Positions 11,377 through 24,200 of a DNA stretch of 64,000 bases are shown here, in pieces (within the stretch, counting starts at the first letter, position 1; the number at the start of each line of letters is the position of its first letter). The stretch is from Chlorella sorokiniana (taxonomy: Eukaryota; Chlorophyta; Trebouxiophyceae; Chlorellales; Chlorellaceae), in assembly GCA_025917655.1 (NCBI GenBank), contig CP084612.1, positions 124,001 to 188,000 on the forward strand, given 5' to 3'. The notes under the pieces were generated by a model. That model was not told the origin of the DNA and made no database searches. It worked only from the letters and a program-made list of their open reading frames with translations. A program made the translations under genes and the position numbers.

Positions 11377-13252
11377 TTAGTGCGGCTTGGGCAGTCCGGG
11401 GTAGCGGAAGAAGTGCCACACGTTGGCCATGTAGTTGGCCAGGGACCAGAGGGCCAGCACTGCGCAGGGGCCACGCGGGAGCAGCCAGGTCGGAACACGG
11501 CACAGCATCAGCTTCCGCACCACCCCTTGTTTTGCCTGTCAACTGGCTGGCAGTGCAGAGGCAACAGCAGCGGCAGCGAGCAGGGTGGATCCACGCACCG
11601 GTGGCCACCCACAGCGTGCACCAGGAGCACCAGGTGAGGAAGTGGTGCCACTCCACGACTGCAGGGTGGGGCGGGAGCAGCGTGGGATGCAGGGTAGGGC
11701 TGAGCGCGAGCAAACTCCCCAACAGATCACCGCTCTTCAAGCAGCAGCAAACAGCTGACCGCAACCATGGGAGGTGGTGGCTAACAGCTGCAACAACAGC
11801 CACGGCGGCCCACACGGCCGCACTCACACTGCGCGCTGGGGCCCCCATCCGCCGCCAGCAGGTGGTCCGCGTTGCGCAGCACCAACAGCAGCGACATCGA
11901 GACCATTTGCAGCGCCGTTTTCCATTTGCCCAGCGAGTTCACCTGCGAGTGGCTTGAGGGTCGTATGGGCGCCACCGGTCGGCGTGCTGCTGCCAGGAGG
12001 GCTGCCCCAGCGCTGTGGTGTGAGGCAGCGTGCAGGCAGGCTGCGGCGTCGTATCAACAACCTGTTAAGCAGGCACAGCATCTGCATCCCCATCACGCCC
12101 ATCCAGCGTGTTTTCCTTCACGCTCATCCGGCCTCTTTTCAACAACACGCACACAGTCCCCGCGCGTTCATCCGCCCCCTCTCACACCTTGACCGCCTTG
12201 TGCGCACCGCCCCGATGCCGCCGCCCACTCGCGCAGCGCCGACATTGTGATCTCGCGGGAGATGACGAGGCATACCGGGATGGCCATGCCCAGGTTGGTG
12301 ATGGGCGCGGGCGGCGCGGTGGCGAGCAGCACTAGCGCGGTGGACACCCTGGAAAGCACGGCAGAGGGGGAGGGGTCGGCTGGGGCCGTGCCATGTACCG
12401 CAACAGCCCGTGAAAAGGCAACCGGGAGCCAGCAAATCAGCGAGCAGCAGGTGCTGCAGCGCCCCCTCACATGATTTTGTCTGCCACTGGGTCCAGGAAG
12501 GCGCGCAAAGGCGGAGGTGACCTTCAGCTGCACGGCGGGCGGCGGCGTCAGGAGGAAAGCAGATCAGCTTGAAGCTGACGCGGCAACGCACCCAGGACAA
12601 CCGCCGCACCCGTCAAAGCGTTCTGCTACAGCGCAAACATCCCCAAAAAGCCATCGCCGCCCGGCACGTGCCCCAGCGACGGCGTGGCGCACCCTGCGTG
12701 CCAGGTATCCATCCAGCCAGTCAGTGGCGGCTGCGGCGATGAAGACGCCGGCGGTGGCGATGGAGGCGTGTGCGTGCGTTGTGTGCCACAGCACTACGAA
12801 CAGCGGCACCAGTGCTATGCGCGCAAACGTGCACACGTTGGGGGCGTGAGCATCGGCTGCGGCTTGAGCTTGCCCTGCTGGAACTGCTGCAACAGCGCCT
12901 GCTGGCGGTAGAAGTCGCTGCGCCGGTCAATGGGCGAGTCAAACGACTCTGCAGCAGTCCAGATCAGCGGAGTGTCAATGTGGGGGCGTCCTGCAAATCT
13001 AGTTTCCGGCCGACGACTTGGGCTGGCATCCCCAAGTCAAAATGGCAAGTGCGGTGAGACGGGAAGCCAAAGTGCACGTGCGTGGAAGACGGGGCGGCGG
13101 CAGTGGTGCTCGCAGCCTCTGCAAAGCTGGCGCGCTGGCGGCCATGTGCACCGACCTCTTACAAGCCCACTTACCTCGGGAGGTGACGCGCAGCAGGGGG
13201 ATCCTCGGATTTCAGAACCCCCATTTGCTCGGGCACCCCTGGTGGTCACCAT
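11377..13252 (-). CDS. Phosphatidylglycerophosphate synthase
   Basis: CDP-alcohol phosphatidyltransferase making phosphatidylglycerophosphate from CDP-diacylglycerol and glycerol 3-phosphate, the committed step to phosphatidylglycerol and, in mitochondria, cardiolipin. Seven exons: 13252-13175, 12946-12693, 12527-12471, 12348-12188, 11942-11828, 11658-11599, 11459-11377. The first exon has an excellent GTAAGT donor and is followed by FDSPIDRRSDFY. The catalytic signature is present across an intron: DWLDGYLARR then AFLDPVADK (D-x2-DG-x2-AR-x8-G-x3-D-x3-D). VISREITMSALREWAA and VNSLGKWKTALQMV are PGP synthase specific. Several hydrophobic segments fit an integral membrane enzyme. Indels: a lost C at 12840-12844, an extra base near 12500, an extra base at 12210-12213; correcting them restores all phases. 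Plastid or mitochondrial location is not decidable. Confidence 0.9.
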
Positions 13253-13552
13253 GCTATGAATGCGTGTTGCTGTCGGTGCGTATAAGCCATGCAGTGCGGC
13301 ATCCTGCCCTGCTACCTGTCATTCGCGACACCCATTGGAAACCCTGGCAGCCCATGCATTCTTGGCTGGTTCGGGGCTTCCCATTATAGATTTACCAACT
13401 ATGCAATCACATTTTAAGAGGCCGGAATGCCCTGAAAGCGTCACGGTGCAACTTTGACTGAACCGCATTCGCTCATTGCGTGACCGGCAGGGCGGCTGCG
13501 TCGCTGCAGTTTTTCAGCAATTAAGTGTTGGTCGAAAGCACCCCTTGTCGCG
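13253..13552. promoter_or_regulatory. Divergent intergenic region, PGP synthase / WD40 gene
   Basis: About 300 bp between two divergent start codons; must contain both promoters. No motif assigned. Confidence 0.4.
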
Positions 13553-16500
13553 ATGGCCCACCTCCAGCTGCTGCCAGTGGCGGCGCCAGCGCCACTCAGC
13601 AGCAATGCCCGCCCGCCTCGAGTCCGGCTTGCAATGTGAGGCTGCCTTTGACAGTGCAAACTGTAGCGCCAGGCGCCCGCACCATGACTTCTTGCAACTG
13701 CACTGACACGTATCTGTGGCTGCACGTCTGATTTCAGCTGTGATGGAGGCACCGCTCTGTGGACCGCCGATGGCCTGCTGCGGGTGGCACCCACGAGCAG
13801 TTGTGGCGGCGGCACCTTCAATGCAACGGCAGCAGTGTCAGACTATGCAGTCACACTCCTGAAGCCTGGCGGGTTGCAGGAACAGATGCGGGCGCCGTGG
13901 TCCGCGCTGTGTGCGCTGCCTGCCCTCCCTGGCTTGCTCCTTGCCCAGGAGGGCAGCTGCAAGCTGCTGTTCTGCCAGCACCCCAACAGCCTTGGGGCGG
14001 GAGAGGGGGCAGACATCTTTCTGATCGGGCGCCACGAGGGTAAGGTTGTCTCCGTGAGAGGGGGTGCCCACTGCCACAGCATGAAGCTCACACTCCCCTG
14101 CATCCCTGCCCCTCTCCAGCACCCATCACATCGGTCGCCGCCAGCCCCTGTGGCAGTCTGGCGCTGTCAGGAGACCTAGGCGGCGGCGTGGCCCTGTGGA
14201 GCCTGGCAGACGGCCGGCAGCTGTCGGCTGGGCAGGTGCCAGGCTCGGGGTCGCGTCTGTGTGCTGGCTGACCAAGCCCGGGGGCTGTGCAGGCTCCTTG
14301 GTAGCCACCGCCGTTCAAGGCAGCAGCGTGGTGCAGCTCTGGAGCGTCGCAGGCGGCCAGCTGCGGCTGGCGGGCGAGCTGGATGGAGGCAGCTGCAGGG
14401 CGGTCAGGTGCCTCTGCACAGCGGGCCCGCTGCTCGCTGTCGGCTGCGTGGATGGCAGCACCCTGCTGTGGCACGCGCATGGCGGCGGCTTTGAGCAGCA
14501 CGCGATGCTGCCCGGGCCCGCACAAGGGGCTGCAGTGGTGTCCCTGAGCTTCAGCCCGGACGGCTCGCTGCTCGCCGTCGCAACAGCATGCGCGGCAGGG
14601 GACAGCCCGGCTGTGGCTGTCTTCGCCAGCGCCACCGGGCTGGCCGTCTGCCAGCAGGAGCTGCAGCTGCCACCAGCCCTGTTGCTGTGGGCTGCAGGCA
14701 GCGAGCTGTGGGCGCTGCTGGAGGATGGGACGCTTGTGGCTCTGGGTGAGCCGCACTGTGAGCCAGGGCTGCCGCTGCAGTCGCGGCATAGAGCTCAGCA
14801 GCAGGCAGCGCTAAGCCTGCCCCCAAAACAGAAGAAGACGGTGCGCTTCTGCGCTGCCAGCCCAACAGATGGCAGAGTCGGGTTGCCACAGGTGCAAGCA
14901 GAAGTGGAACGGGCTCAGCCTCCTCACCCCACACTCCAGAAAGAGCATACCGGCACTGCAGTCAGCGCGACAACGGGACAGCGACAGCCCGGCCGGCGAG
15001 AGCTGCCGCCTCTGCCCTCCCACCCGCGGCTCCGCAGGCTGTCCGGCGCGATGCCGCTGGATGCCTTCAGCGCCCGGGACAACCCCTTGTACCGCAACAA
15101 GTCACCAGTGAAGCCGCGGCCCAGCGCAGCCCGCAGCGTCAGCAGTGCCCTGTGTGCACAGAACACGCCTGACGTGCCTGCCGGGCCCAACAGCAGGTGT
15201 GGCGGCGGGGGCTGCAGTGCGAGCCAGCGCCAGCCCCTCTACCCCATACTGGACCTTCGAGCATTACAAGGGCTACCCACCGTGCAGGCAGGCTCAAGCG
15301 GAGGCTTCCAGGCCTTGCCCGCTTATCCAACAGCCAGGGGCTTGCCACCGTCTGAATGTCTGACAGCCTCAGTGCCCGACAGGCAGCCGCCACAGGGCGC
15401 AGCCAAGGCAGCTGCAGCTGTCTCAGCCCCTGGGCCTGCTTTGACAGCCAGCAGCGTGCAGCCCGAGCCTCCTGTGGAAGCACACATAGAGCACGAGCCT
15501 CCTGTGGAATCAGCAGTCTGCATAGAGCACGAGCCTCTTGACGAAGCGTGCCCCCGCCAGCAGCTGCCGCCGGCCCCTTGTCAGCGCAAGCAGCGTGCAG
15601 ATCAGGAGGAGCAGCAGGCTCCTGGCAGGGTCAGCAAGCAGCGCTGCGACGCATGCCACGTGCTCGCGGCAGCCGCGGCGCGAGAGGAGCTGCGCGGGCA
15701 GGCCGGCCGGGCCCCTGCACTGCTGCTCCTGATCAGGACGGCAGCGACGACTGCAGCGCCTGCGGCAGCAGCAGCACAGACAGGCAGAGCTGCACAAGAC
15801 CATGTGAGCAGCCTGTGGTGCCTGAGGCTGTGAGCCATGATGCGGGTCCGCGCCTGGACAGCGCGGCAGCCCAGGGCAAGGGTCCAGGGCCAGGTACACA
15901 GCACCTGCCCGGCGCATCCAGCACCGCGCCCGAGCTCGGCAGCAGCGCTTTGCCCTGCTCAAGCGGCATGCTGTGCGGGCCAGCGCCACGGGCGAGGGAG
16001 GGCTCCCTGCCGGCAGCACTGGCGGCCATGGGCTGCCACGGACGGCCGGGTCTCTAAGCCTGCCCACCCTGCAGCAAGCAAGCAGCCTGAGCACCTCGGC
16101 TGCCAGCAGATGGCAGCTGAGGAAAGCGGGGGCAGACGCAGCGCAGCCGACGGCGCACCCCTCAGCCCAGAGGCAGCAGGTGCATCGCAGGAAAAAGCGG
16201 CGGCAGGCAGCCTGCCGCAGCAGCAGGGGCTGCAGCAGGGGCAGCAGGCGGGAGGTGGCCCGCTCGATGACGCAGCGGTGGGGCAGCAACTGGCTGCCCT
16301 GGTGCACCCTGGCCGCTACGCCATTGACAGCGACGCAGTGCTAAGCGACGGCGAAGGCGAGCCTGAGGCAGCGTCCTGCGCCGAGCCGGCAGCAGGTGAA
16401 GTTTCGTGGTGTGGGGGCATGCTCAGCGCCGAGCCAGATGACGAGGTGCAGGGCGGCAGGCCGCGCTGCCCGGCGGCGACGCCAGACGCATTCGAGATGC

Positions 16501-16965
16501 CCCCCGCCCGCTGAGCCTGGTGCCTGCTCCCGTCGAGCGGCGCGCAGCTTTGGCCACAACAGCAGCGGCAGCAGTACTGCCTCCCAGTGCGCGCCACCAC
16601 GGTCGGCAGCGGCTTGGGGGTGCAAGCCTGCAGGCAGTGCTAGCAGAGCTGCCATCCAGCTGGAGCCCTGCAGCAGATCAGCTGGGGGCATGGTCACGCG
16701 GCAGCAGCAGCCAGCCCCGCGCCAGGCCAAGCCCATCCAGCTGACCCCGGCCCAGGTGGCAGCAGCACGGCGCCGCGCTGCCACTGCCGCCACCACCCTG
16801 CCACGCCACGCTCGAATGTACCCCAGCATGCGCCAGCCGGCACCCGCGCCAAAGTCCGCCGCTGAAGTGCAGCCCAGGAGCGCAGGCACCAGCAAGGCAG
16901 CGCCACTGGCCGCCGCCACCAAACGGCGGGGGAGAGCAGGCCACAGCGTGCCGCAGCACAGGTAG
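13553..16965 (+). CDS. WD40-repeat protein with long low-complexity C-terminus
   Basis: Beta-propeller protein, role unknown. Exon 1 (13553-13635) and exon 2 (13738-14039) join in phase to a long last exon from 14120. WD40-like units include GTALWTADG, ITSVAASPCGSLALSGD...GVALWSLADG, ATAVQGSSVVQLWSVAGG, LLAVGCVDGSTLLWHAHGG and VVSLSFSPDGSLLAVATA, each with the usual GD/SPDG and W endings. One G is missing from the run at 14247-14250, between QVPGSG and VASVCW. The region after about 14,800 is disordered; it carries three acidic repeats (EPPVEAHIEH, EPPVESAVCIEH, EPLDEA; 15462-15545) and CDACHVLAA. Coding quality moves between frames near 15,720, 16,060 and 16,500, so more indels exist and the stop is uncertain; 16965 is the last plausible one. 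TGTAA follows at 17056-17060. Confidence 0.6.
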
Positions 16966-17504
16966 CCCGCGAGCCTCAAGCGGCAGCACCTGCCTGAACA
17001 CTCAACCTTGACTGTCCATGACATGGCATGTACTGGCTGCAAACATGTGCGTGTGTGTAAGAAACCAAGCAGCGTGTGGCAGTGAATGGAGGACAGGGTG
17101 AGAAGCTGAGGCACGGGGAAGCAGCGGCGAGGTTGGCGGTGGCAGCCAACGGGGCCCTGCCTGACTGCGGGCAGCCCCCTTGCTGTGCCCACTCACTCCT
17201 GCCAATCAATGCGGCACGCATCAGGGCAAGCGGCACTCCATCGCCCAGGGAAACCCAACGGACCCGGGAGCCACACGGCACATGCAGCCAGCTGAGGCGT
17301 GCTGCTGTCGGCCCGAGCGATATGCGGCATACGGCCATGCTGGTGGTTGTTCTGGCCCTCGCCACCCATTGCCATAAGTGTTGCCTCAGCAGAGCTCTTA
17401 CACAACGCATATCACAGTGGAAAGTGAAGTGCAGAGGGGCTGAGCTGCGGCCGCTCGCCACGGGTTTGGCGGGAGGAGCGCAGTGCGCTGTCGCCTGCCG
17501 GCGC
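16966..17504. terminator. Convergent 3' region with TGTAA signals in both directions
   Basis: Between the WD40 gene and S20. TGTAA at 17056-17060 suits the plus-strand gene; TTACA at 17398-17402 is TGTAA for S20, 103 nt after its stop. No coding region supported. Confidence 0.55.
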
Positions 17505-18401
17505 TCAGACGTCGGCGATGGTCACTGCAAACAGAACTCAAGGAATCCATCGGTTTCTTGCAGAAGGCAGAAGGGAGCACATGTGCTGCTGGAGACAAAG
17601 GAAACAGCTGAGGCCAACGCAGACGGAAGTTCTCACCCTCAATCTCGACGCCCGGCTCGACCGCAATGCTGGTGATGGAGCGCACAACCTCTGCAGGGCG
17701 GTTGGAACACTTCAAACACCTCAGCCCATCGCACATGCCTCGCTTGAATCCCCAACCCATGCAACCTGCAGCCTGGCCGGCCCGCACACACAAACTTTCC
17801 TGCTGACCGCCTTCGTCATTGCTGGCAGCGCGCAAGGCGGCCCCCCCCCCCCCTCTCCCCGCCCCGCCTTTATCACCCCCTTCCATTTCAACCCACCGGC
17901 CGGGAGTGCAGGTCGATCAGGCGCTTGTGGATGCGCATCTCGAAGCGGTCCCAGGTGTTGGTACCTGCGGGAAAGAGGAGAAACCAGCTCATCAGGCAGG
18001 GAAGGCCGACCTGCACCTCGTGCCTTCCAATACCAGCACCGCCACCCCTACCCTCGATTTCCACCACCAGACTCACCGTTACCGCAGGGAGACTTGCGGG
18101 TGGTGATCTTCAGCACGCGGGTGGGCATGCGCACGGGGCCCTTCACCTTGAGCTGCTTGTCCTTGGCGCCGCGGATCAGGTCGGCGCACACTGTAAGGAG
18201 GACCGTGCCGACAGCGTGAGATGGCCGCATCCCAGCCAGCCTCCCCCAGCACCGCTGCCTCTGCTACCCATCCTCTTCGCTCTCACCCTTCTCCAGAGCC
18301 TTGACGTTCTTGGAGGTGAGGGTGATGCGGATGCGGTGGATGGGGGCGGCCTCAGCCTCCTCCACGCCGGGCTTCTGGGCGGGCTTGATAGCGGTGGCCA
18401 T
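17505..18401 (-). CDS. RPS20: Cytosolic 40S ribosomal protein S20 (uS10)
   Basis: Component of the head of the 40S subunit. Five exons, 18401-18287, 18190-18077, 17964-17897, 17688-17637 and 17524-17505, total 369 nt and give 122 residues with all phases consistent and no frameshift. The sequence closely follows eukaryotic uS10: [90 protein letters not shown]. Exon 4 requires an AGAG acceptor to keep phase, which shortens the SP-E-V region by one residue compared with animals; an AG two bases upstream would break the frame. The start ATG at 18401 precedes a short Ala/Glu/Pro-rich N-terminus typical of algal copies. Confidence 0.97.
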
Positions 18402-18921
18402 CTGCGGGGACAGCCGGCGCATGATGATCGCTTGCAGTGCGGCTCTTTGGAGCGTCTTGTGCATCCAACAATTTGATGTGCAAGGCAGAGGCAAGAAGAG
18501 GAGCTCCGTGCAAGCCGGCTCCCCATCATGCCGCCCTCAGGCACGCCTGTCCGGCATGCTGGTGGTGAACAGTGCCCATTGACTGCTTTCATACGCAGTC
18601 AAATGCTGCCGCCCAGCGCCCCTGCCCGGCTTCCTGTTGCATGCCGCCGCCTCCCACCTTGTCCCCGAGTCAGTCACTTCCTTGGCGAAGCCTGTCACTG
18701 AGGGACCCAGTAGCAAGAGACGGGAGCAGGCCAGGACCCTGCTGAAGGGTCAGAGGCGGGAAGAATGTCGCGGCCTGCATGAAGTCAAGCAAGCAGACGT
18801 CGCTGTTCTTGTTACAAGACTTTTGTAGCATCAGCAACTCCGCTTCCCACCGCATTCCCGGCTCCCACGAAACCCAGACGTCCCAAGTCTCGAAGCGCTC
18901 CGTGAAGGCTGGAGCCGCATC
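18402..18921. promoter_or_regulatory. Divergent intergenic region, S20 / MCRS1-like gene
   Basis: 520 bp between divergent start codons. Open reading frames on both strands here lack homology and are probably UTR shadows. Confidence 0.4.
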
Positions 18922-20705
18922 ATGGCCGATTCTCCTGGGCCTGAGGGCGTAGCAGACCGTGATGCAGGTGAGCCGCTCGCTCCTTTCCGTGCCAGGCCGC
19001 GGGAAACCCTGCAGGCCCTCACCCCGCACCCTTGGCCCACTTTTCGCAGACACCTTGCCCGAGGGGCGGCAGCTGAAGCGCAAGAAGACGGTCACCTGGG
19101 CGGACGACGAGTTCGAGCTGCCGCTGGCGGCGTTGCCCGACGACGGCGAGGCGCTGGGCGGCGGAGCGGGCTCTTGTGCGCTGCTGCCCAGCCGCGAGGC
19201 AGATCCGGCTGTGGTGGTGTTGCCCTGCGACAGTCTGTTTGAGGCCATCACCACTGACCTGCTGCAGGAGCAAGGTGGGTGCTGGGCCTGCTCCGACTGA
19301 AAAGCATACAGCTGAAAAGCTGCTTGACCCCCTTCCCCTCCCTTGCCTGCTTCTGCTACTCACCTGCTCATGCAGCCCCGCTTTAACACCCGCTGCCTGC
19401 CTAATAGCATCCTCTTGCTTCCTTGCAGTGGACACGCCGCCCCCAGCGAGGAGCCGCTCTCACGGCGCCAACTGCTGGAACGACGCCTGGCGGCCGTGGA
19501 TCGCCTGTCTGCAATCTACGAGGACGAGCTGTGGCAGCTTTTTGACGAGCTGCGCCTGCGGCATGCCCAGTTTTCAGCGCTGCCGGGCGCCAGCGTGTGG
19601 AGCGCGGCGGCCGCCGGGCGGCGGCGAAGATGCGGCGCAGGATGTTCAGATGGCCGATGCGTCGGCGGCCGAGGGCGACTGCCCGCAGGGCAGCAGCACT
19701 GTCGACTCACTCCGGGAGCTCTGGCAGCAGCGGCGGGCGGAGCGGCAGGCCGCTGCGGCGGCGGCACCGCCGGCCAAGCAGCAGGCAGGGAGGGAGGAGG
19801 CTGCAGGCGAACGTGTGGCCTCCTCCCAGCAGCAGCAGCAGCAGCAGCGGGAGGAGCAGCAGCAGACGGACAAGGAGCAGCAGCAGGAAGAGCGGCAGCA
19901 GGCAGGGCGCGCCGCCGCCGCCGCGGTTTGAAGACGTCGAAGCGCTGCTGCTGCTCCGGCGGCGCCGCCGCCCTGCCCCCGCCAGACCCTGATGGCCTGC
20001 TGGAGGCCCGCCAGGGGCCGTGCGGCGCCTGGCGCTGGTGGGGCGGCTGGAGCAGGGTGCGCTGGGCGCGCTGTGCCGCGAGCTGGACGCCCTCGGCGGC
20101 CTCGCCCTGCTGGCGGGCGCCGCGCGCTTCGTCCTGCGCCGCGCCGCTGTCGCCCTCGGCCGCTGCACCGAGTCGCGGGGCAAGGTGCGGCCACGGGCGG
20201 CGTCCGCCTGTATGTGTGCATTTCTGCCTGGTCCTCGCCCTGCCCGCCTGCCCCCCCTGCCATGCCCTGCGTCGGGCTGGGCCCCCGCTGCCAGCCGCCA
20301 ACTCCTTCCCCGCACGTCGCTGCCTCCCGGCTTACCGTCCCCTCGAGGCCCCCTTCCCCTTCTGCTTTTCCTCCGCCTATTGCTGACTTTCCACCCCCTT
20401 TCGCTTTCTTCCTGCGCATCCAGGTGGATGTGGACCTGTCTTTGGAGGCGGCCGAGGGCGGCGCCGCGCAGCGCGTGTCCCGCCAGCAGGCGCAGCTGTG
20501 GCTGGAGCCCGACGGCGGCTGGCGCCTGCGCTGCACCGGCCGCCGCCGCACGCTGCTGGTCAACGGGGTGCGGCTGACGCGCGGCCAGACCGCGCTGCTG
20601 CCCAGCCTGAGCCAGATACAGGCGGGCGGCGTGTCGCTGCTGTTTGTGGCGAACTCCGCGGCGGCGGCACGCGCAGCGGCGCGCTCGGCGCAGCCTGCCG
20701 CGTGA
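18922..20705 (+). CDS. Microspherule protein 1 (MCRS1)-like FHA-domain protein
   Basis: Homologues are nuclear subunits of INO80 and NSL-type chromatin complexes. Exons 18922-18967, 19050-19274, 19429-20184 and 20424-20705. The N-terminal part has KRKKTVTWADDEFELP; the middle is a glutamine-rich helical linker with RELWQQRRAERQ; the C-terminus is an FHA domain beginning VGRLEQGALGALC, with IDVDLS-like VDVDLSLE, VSRQQAQLWL and GRRRTLLVNG, the order seen in MCRS1. Exon 3 needs five corrections: lost C at 19440-19444, extra G at 19616-19618, two frame changes near 19915 and 19960, lost G at 20014-20017. With these, exon 3 joins exon 4 in phase. The stop is followed by TGTAA at 20896-20900. Confidence 0.75.
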
Positions 20706-20895
20706 CAGTGACATACGACGTGCGTGCGGTGGTGCGGCAGGGCAACTCTTGTGCCAGGCTGGCCCGACCGCGGTGCTTACGCCGTCGGCGCTGCGAGCCT
20801 GCTCAAGTACGGTACCCTGAGCAGCAGCGGCGCTTGGCGAAGCCTGCCAGACGGAGGCCGAAGCAGCCTGGCATGCACCATGCGCACATACATCC

Positions 20896-20900
20896 TGTAA
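20896..20900 (+). terminator. TGTAA polyadenylation signal
   Basis: 191 nt after the stop of the MCRS1-like gene. The remaining 570 bp up to the next start codon at 21276 show no supported gene. Confidence 0.55.
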
Positions 20901-21275
20901 TACACACATGTTTGACAGGCTGCGAGTGCAGGAAGGCAGGGTGCGATGTAGCGCAGGTTGTTGCCACACGGTCCATCAAGTTGAAAGGCCAGCGGCGGGT
21001 GGAAAGGGCTGTGCTGAATTGAAGGAGGAGGAGCGATCCCGGTCACTTTTAATTTCTGCGAGCCCCTTACAACATTATCGCGTAGTGGACTTGCCGCGAG
21101 CCCCTGTCTGCAGCCCCAAAGCCCGGCAGCTGCCGCAACTGGTCGTTGCCGCTGTGTGAGGCGCCCCCACGGCTCTCTCAAGCTGTCATCTCACGCGGGC
21201 GGCCGAATACTGCCCACTGTGGTGCCCCTGGCCCCCGCACCCACCCTGCGACGAGTGAGGTCGGGGCTCAGAGCC

Positions 21276-24200
21276 ATGACGGTCAGCGACAGCGCAGCGC
21301 AAAACAAACTGCTGGCCGACCTGGGGGCTTGGGCCGGCAACGTCAGCACCAGCGTCTTCATTGTGTTCGTGAACAAGCTGCTCATGAAGAACTATGAGTA
21401 CCAGTTCGCCACAACCCTGGTGCGTGCCACGCCGCTGCAATCCGCATCAAGCATGCCCCGAGCGGCCCCGCCGCCCTGCAGCAGGCCGCCCCTGCTTGGG
21501 TCTCGCAGCTGCCGCAACCGCCCTGGCCCCTACCGCCCTCTCGGTGCCCCCGCTCTTGCAGACCGCACTGCACTTCCTGGTGTGTTCCATCAGCATCTGG
21601 TTCTCACAGAAAGCGGGCATGATAAAGAAGACCTCCATGCCCCTCAACGGTGCGCTGCCTGGGCTGGGAGGAGGGCTGCCTCTGGCGAGTCGCCCGGCCT
21701 GTGCCGCCAGCCGGCAGGCACAGTGCAGCTTCCCAGCCGACAATGGCTGCTGCTGTGCAGCGACAGCCACATTTTGCACGCAAGAGGAATCGCCGCATCC
21801 CCAGACCCCACCCTCGCCGCCTGCAACCGTGTGCAAGGGCTGCTCCGGAGCTTCGCAGCTTCCGCAACAGCTACCGGCAGTTGCGTAGCCTGCACTGCCT
21901 CACCGCGCCACTACGCCCTGCCCTGCCCGCCGCAGATCTCATGCTGTTCACCGCCATTGCTGACGTGTCCATCCTTACCCTCAACCTCTCCCTCATGCTC
22001 AACACCGTCTCTTTCTACCAGGTTGACACGCGCTGCTGCCCTGAGAGTTCTTGTTGCCGCGCTTGGGCCGCGGGCCGATCTCGTGGCCGGCCACATGCAG
22101 CAAACGTCTATGCGTGGACAGCACAGCGGCTGTTTCACAGCCCCTCCCCCCGCCTCGCGCCCCAGCCCTTGCCCACCACCTCCCCGCCCGCTTGCCCAGT
22201 CCAGCCTTGCCCAGTACAGCCTTGCCCACCACCTCCCCGCCCGCTTGCCCAGCTGCTGCGCACGGTCCGCCGCACCTGCGCCACGCCGCGCCCACCTCGG
22301 CCCTGCTTTGCTGACCCTGCTGCAGATTGCCAAGCTGCTGATCATCCCCTTTGTGTGCTTTGTGGAGTCTTTCTTCCTGGGCCGCACCTTCACAGGGGAG
22401 GTGGTGGGCTCCATCGTCCTCGTCATCCTAGGCGTCGCCGTGGCAAGTGCCCCCTGGCTGCGCCCGCCAGCTGCCCGCCTGTGTCCGTCTGACTCCAGCG
22501 CCCTGCCCTTGCTGGCCGCGGCGCAGCGCCAGCTGAAGGGGGAAGGGGGGCGGGGGCCACAGCCGCACGTGGCACTGCGGCGGCCTCGCTGGCGGCTGCC
22601 GCACTCGCGATGGCGATGTGCTCGCGTCGCCCTCCTGGTTATCTTGCCCAGAACATTCCCCTCTTTTCTGCCCCCCAACGAAAGTGCAGGTGACGGTGCA
22701 GGACCTGCAGCTGGACATCAGCATGGGGGCATGGCGGTGGCGGCGGTCAGCGTTGTGTCGTCGGGCCTGCAGCAGATCTTTGTGCGCACCATGCAGCAGA
22801 AGCACAAGCTGTCGGCGCACGAGCTGCTGTCCAACACCGCCCCCGCGCAGGTGGGTGCTTGTTCCGGGTGCATGCGTGTCCAAGAGACACGTGTGGTGAT
22901 GGGAAGCGGGGGGTCCTGCTCATGTTCGCTTATGGGATGACCGTGTGGCAGCTGCCCCGAGGGCAGCCACAGGGCCCGCGGCTGCAGGCTGGGCGGCTGC
23001 GTCGCGTGCGCATGGTCCCTCTGCGCCGCCTTCTGCCCTTGGCGCCAGTCAGGACTGCCGCTGCGCTGTGCTGCTACGCTGGGTCCCCCGCAGGCCTGGA
23101 CGCTGCTGCTCGTTGGGCCCTTGATTGACAGGGCGGTCAGCCTCAAGTGGGTGTTCACCTACCAGTGGACCACAGGTGGGCGGGCGGGCAAAGCATGGGG
23201 GAGGGATGCGGGGAGCGGCGGGTGGCGGGCGCACGACGATTGTGAAATGCTTGCACACGCGGCATTCGTGCCTCGTTCTGCGACACTTCCTGCTGGGCTG
23301 TGAGCGCGGTGCGGCTGTCTGGCAGGCTGTCTTGCGCTGCCTTGGACCCCCACCACTTCCCCCACCCTTTCTTCCACCCCCTTTCCCTCCATCCCACATC
23401 CGTCTGGCCCTCCCCCCTTTTAAAACTTCCGACTCTTCTCCCCACCTTGCCACCCTCCCGCACGCTGCGTTCCACCGCCCCTCCCGCCCGCCCTCCTGGT
23501 GCGCAGGCGCCGCCGTCGTCATGCTCGCCTCTTGCTCCCTGGCGGTGCTGGTCAACGTCAGCCAGTTCATGTGCCTGGGCCGCTTCTCCGCGGTCTCCTT
23601 CCAGGTGGGCGCGCCGCCGCTGCGAGACCACCCCTGCAGCGCAACGGCGCGCCGCTGCGGGCTGCGGCCGTGCCTGGCCGTCGACCGGTCAAGGGGCCCG
23701 GCACAGCCGCGGATTTACAGGGTGGCTGGGCTGGTAGCTGGCCGCGGCACGCAGGCGGCTGCCCGGGCTCGACTCGCTTTGTCCCCGCCTCTTCACCTCC
23801 CTGCCCCACCCGCTCCCACACACACACACACACTCTCTCTCTGCGCCCACCCCCACTCCTGGCCAGGTGCTGGGCCACAGCAAGACAGTGCTGGTGCTGC
23901 TGGGGGCTGGGCCTTCCTGGGGGACACCATCACCGCCAAGAAGTTTGGGGGCATGGCGCTGGCCGTCTCCGGCATGGTCTGGTGCGTGGGAGGCTGGGGA
24001 GGGCTGTTGTGTGTGCGTGTGGGGGCGGGGGGCGTGCGCGCGCGCGGGGGAGGAGGCGAGGCTGGGGAGCGTGGGGTGCGAAGCAGCCCTCTGCAGTGTC
24101 CTGCGGGACAGCCCCGCAACTCCCGCTCTCGCAAAGGTGGCCCACTCTGCTGGCCTTTTCCCCGGCCTCACCCCGCCCCGGTGTGCCCCAGGTACGGCAA

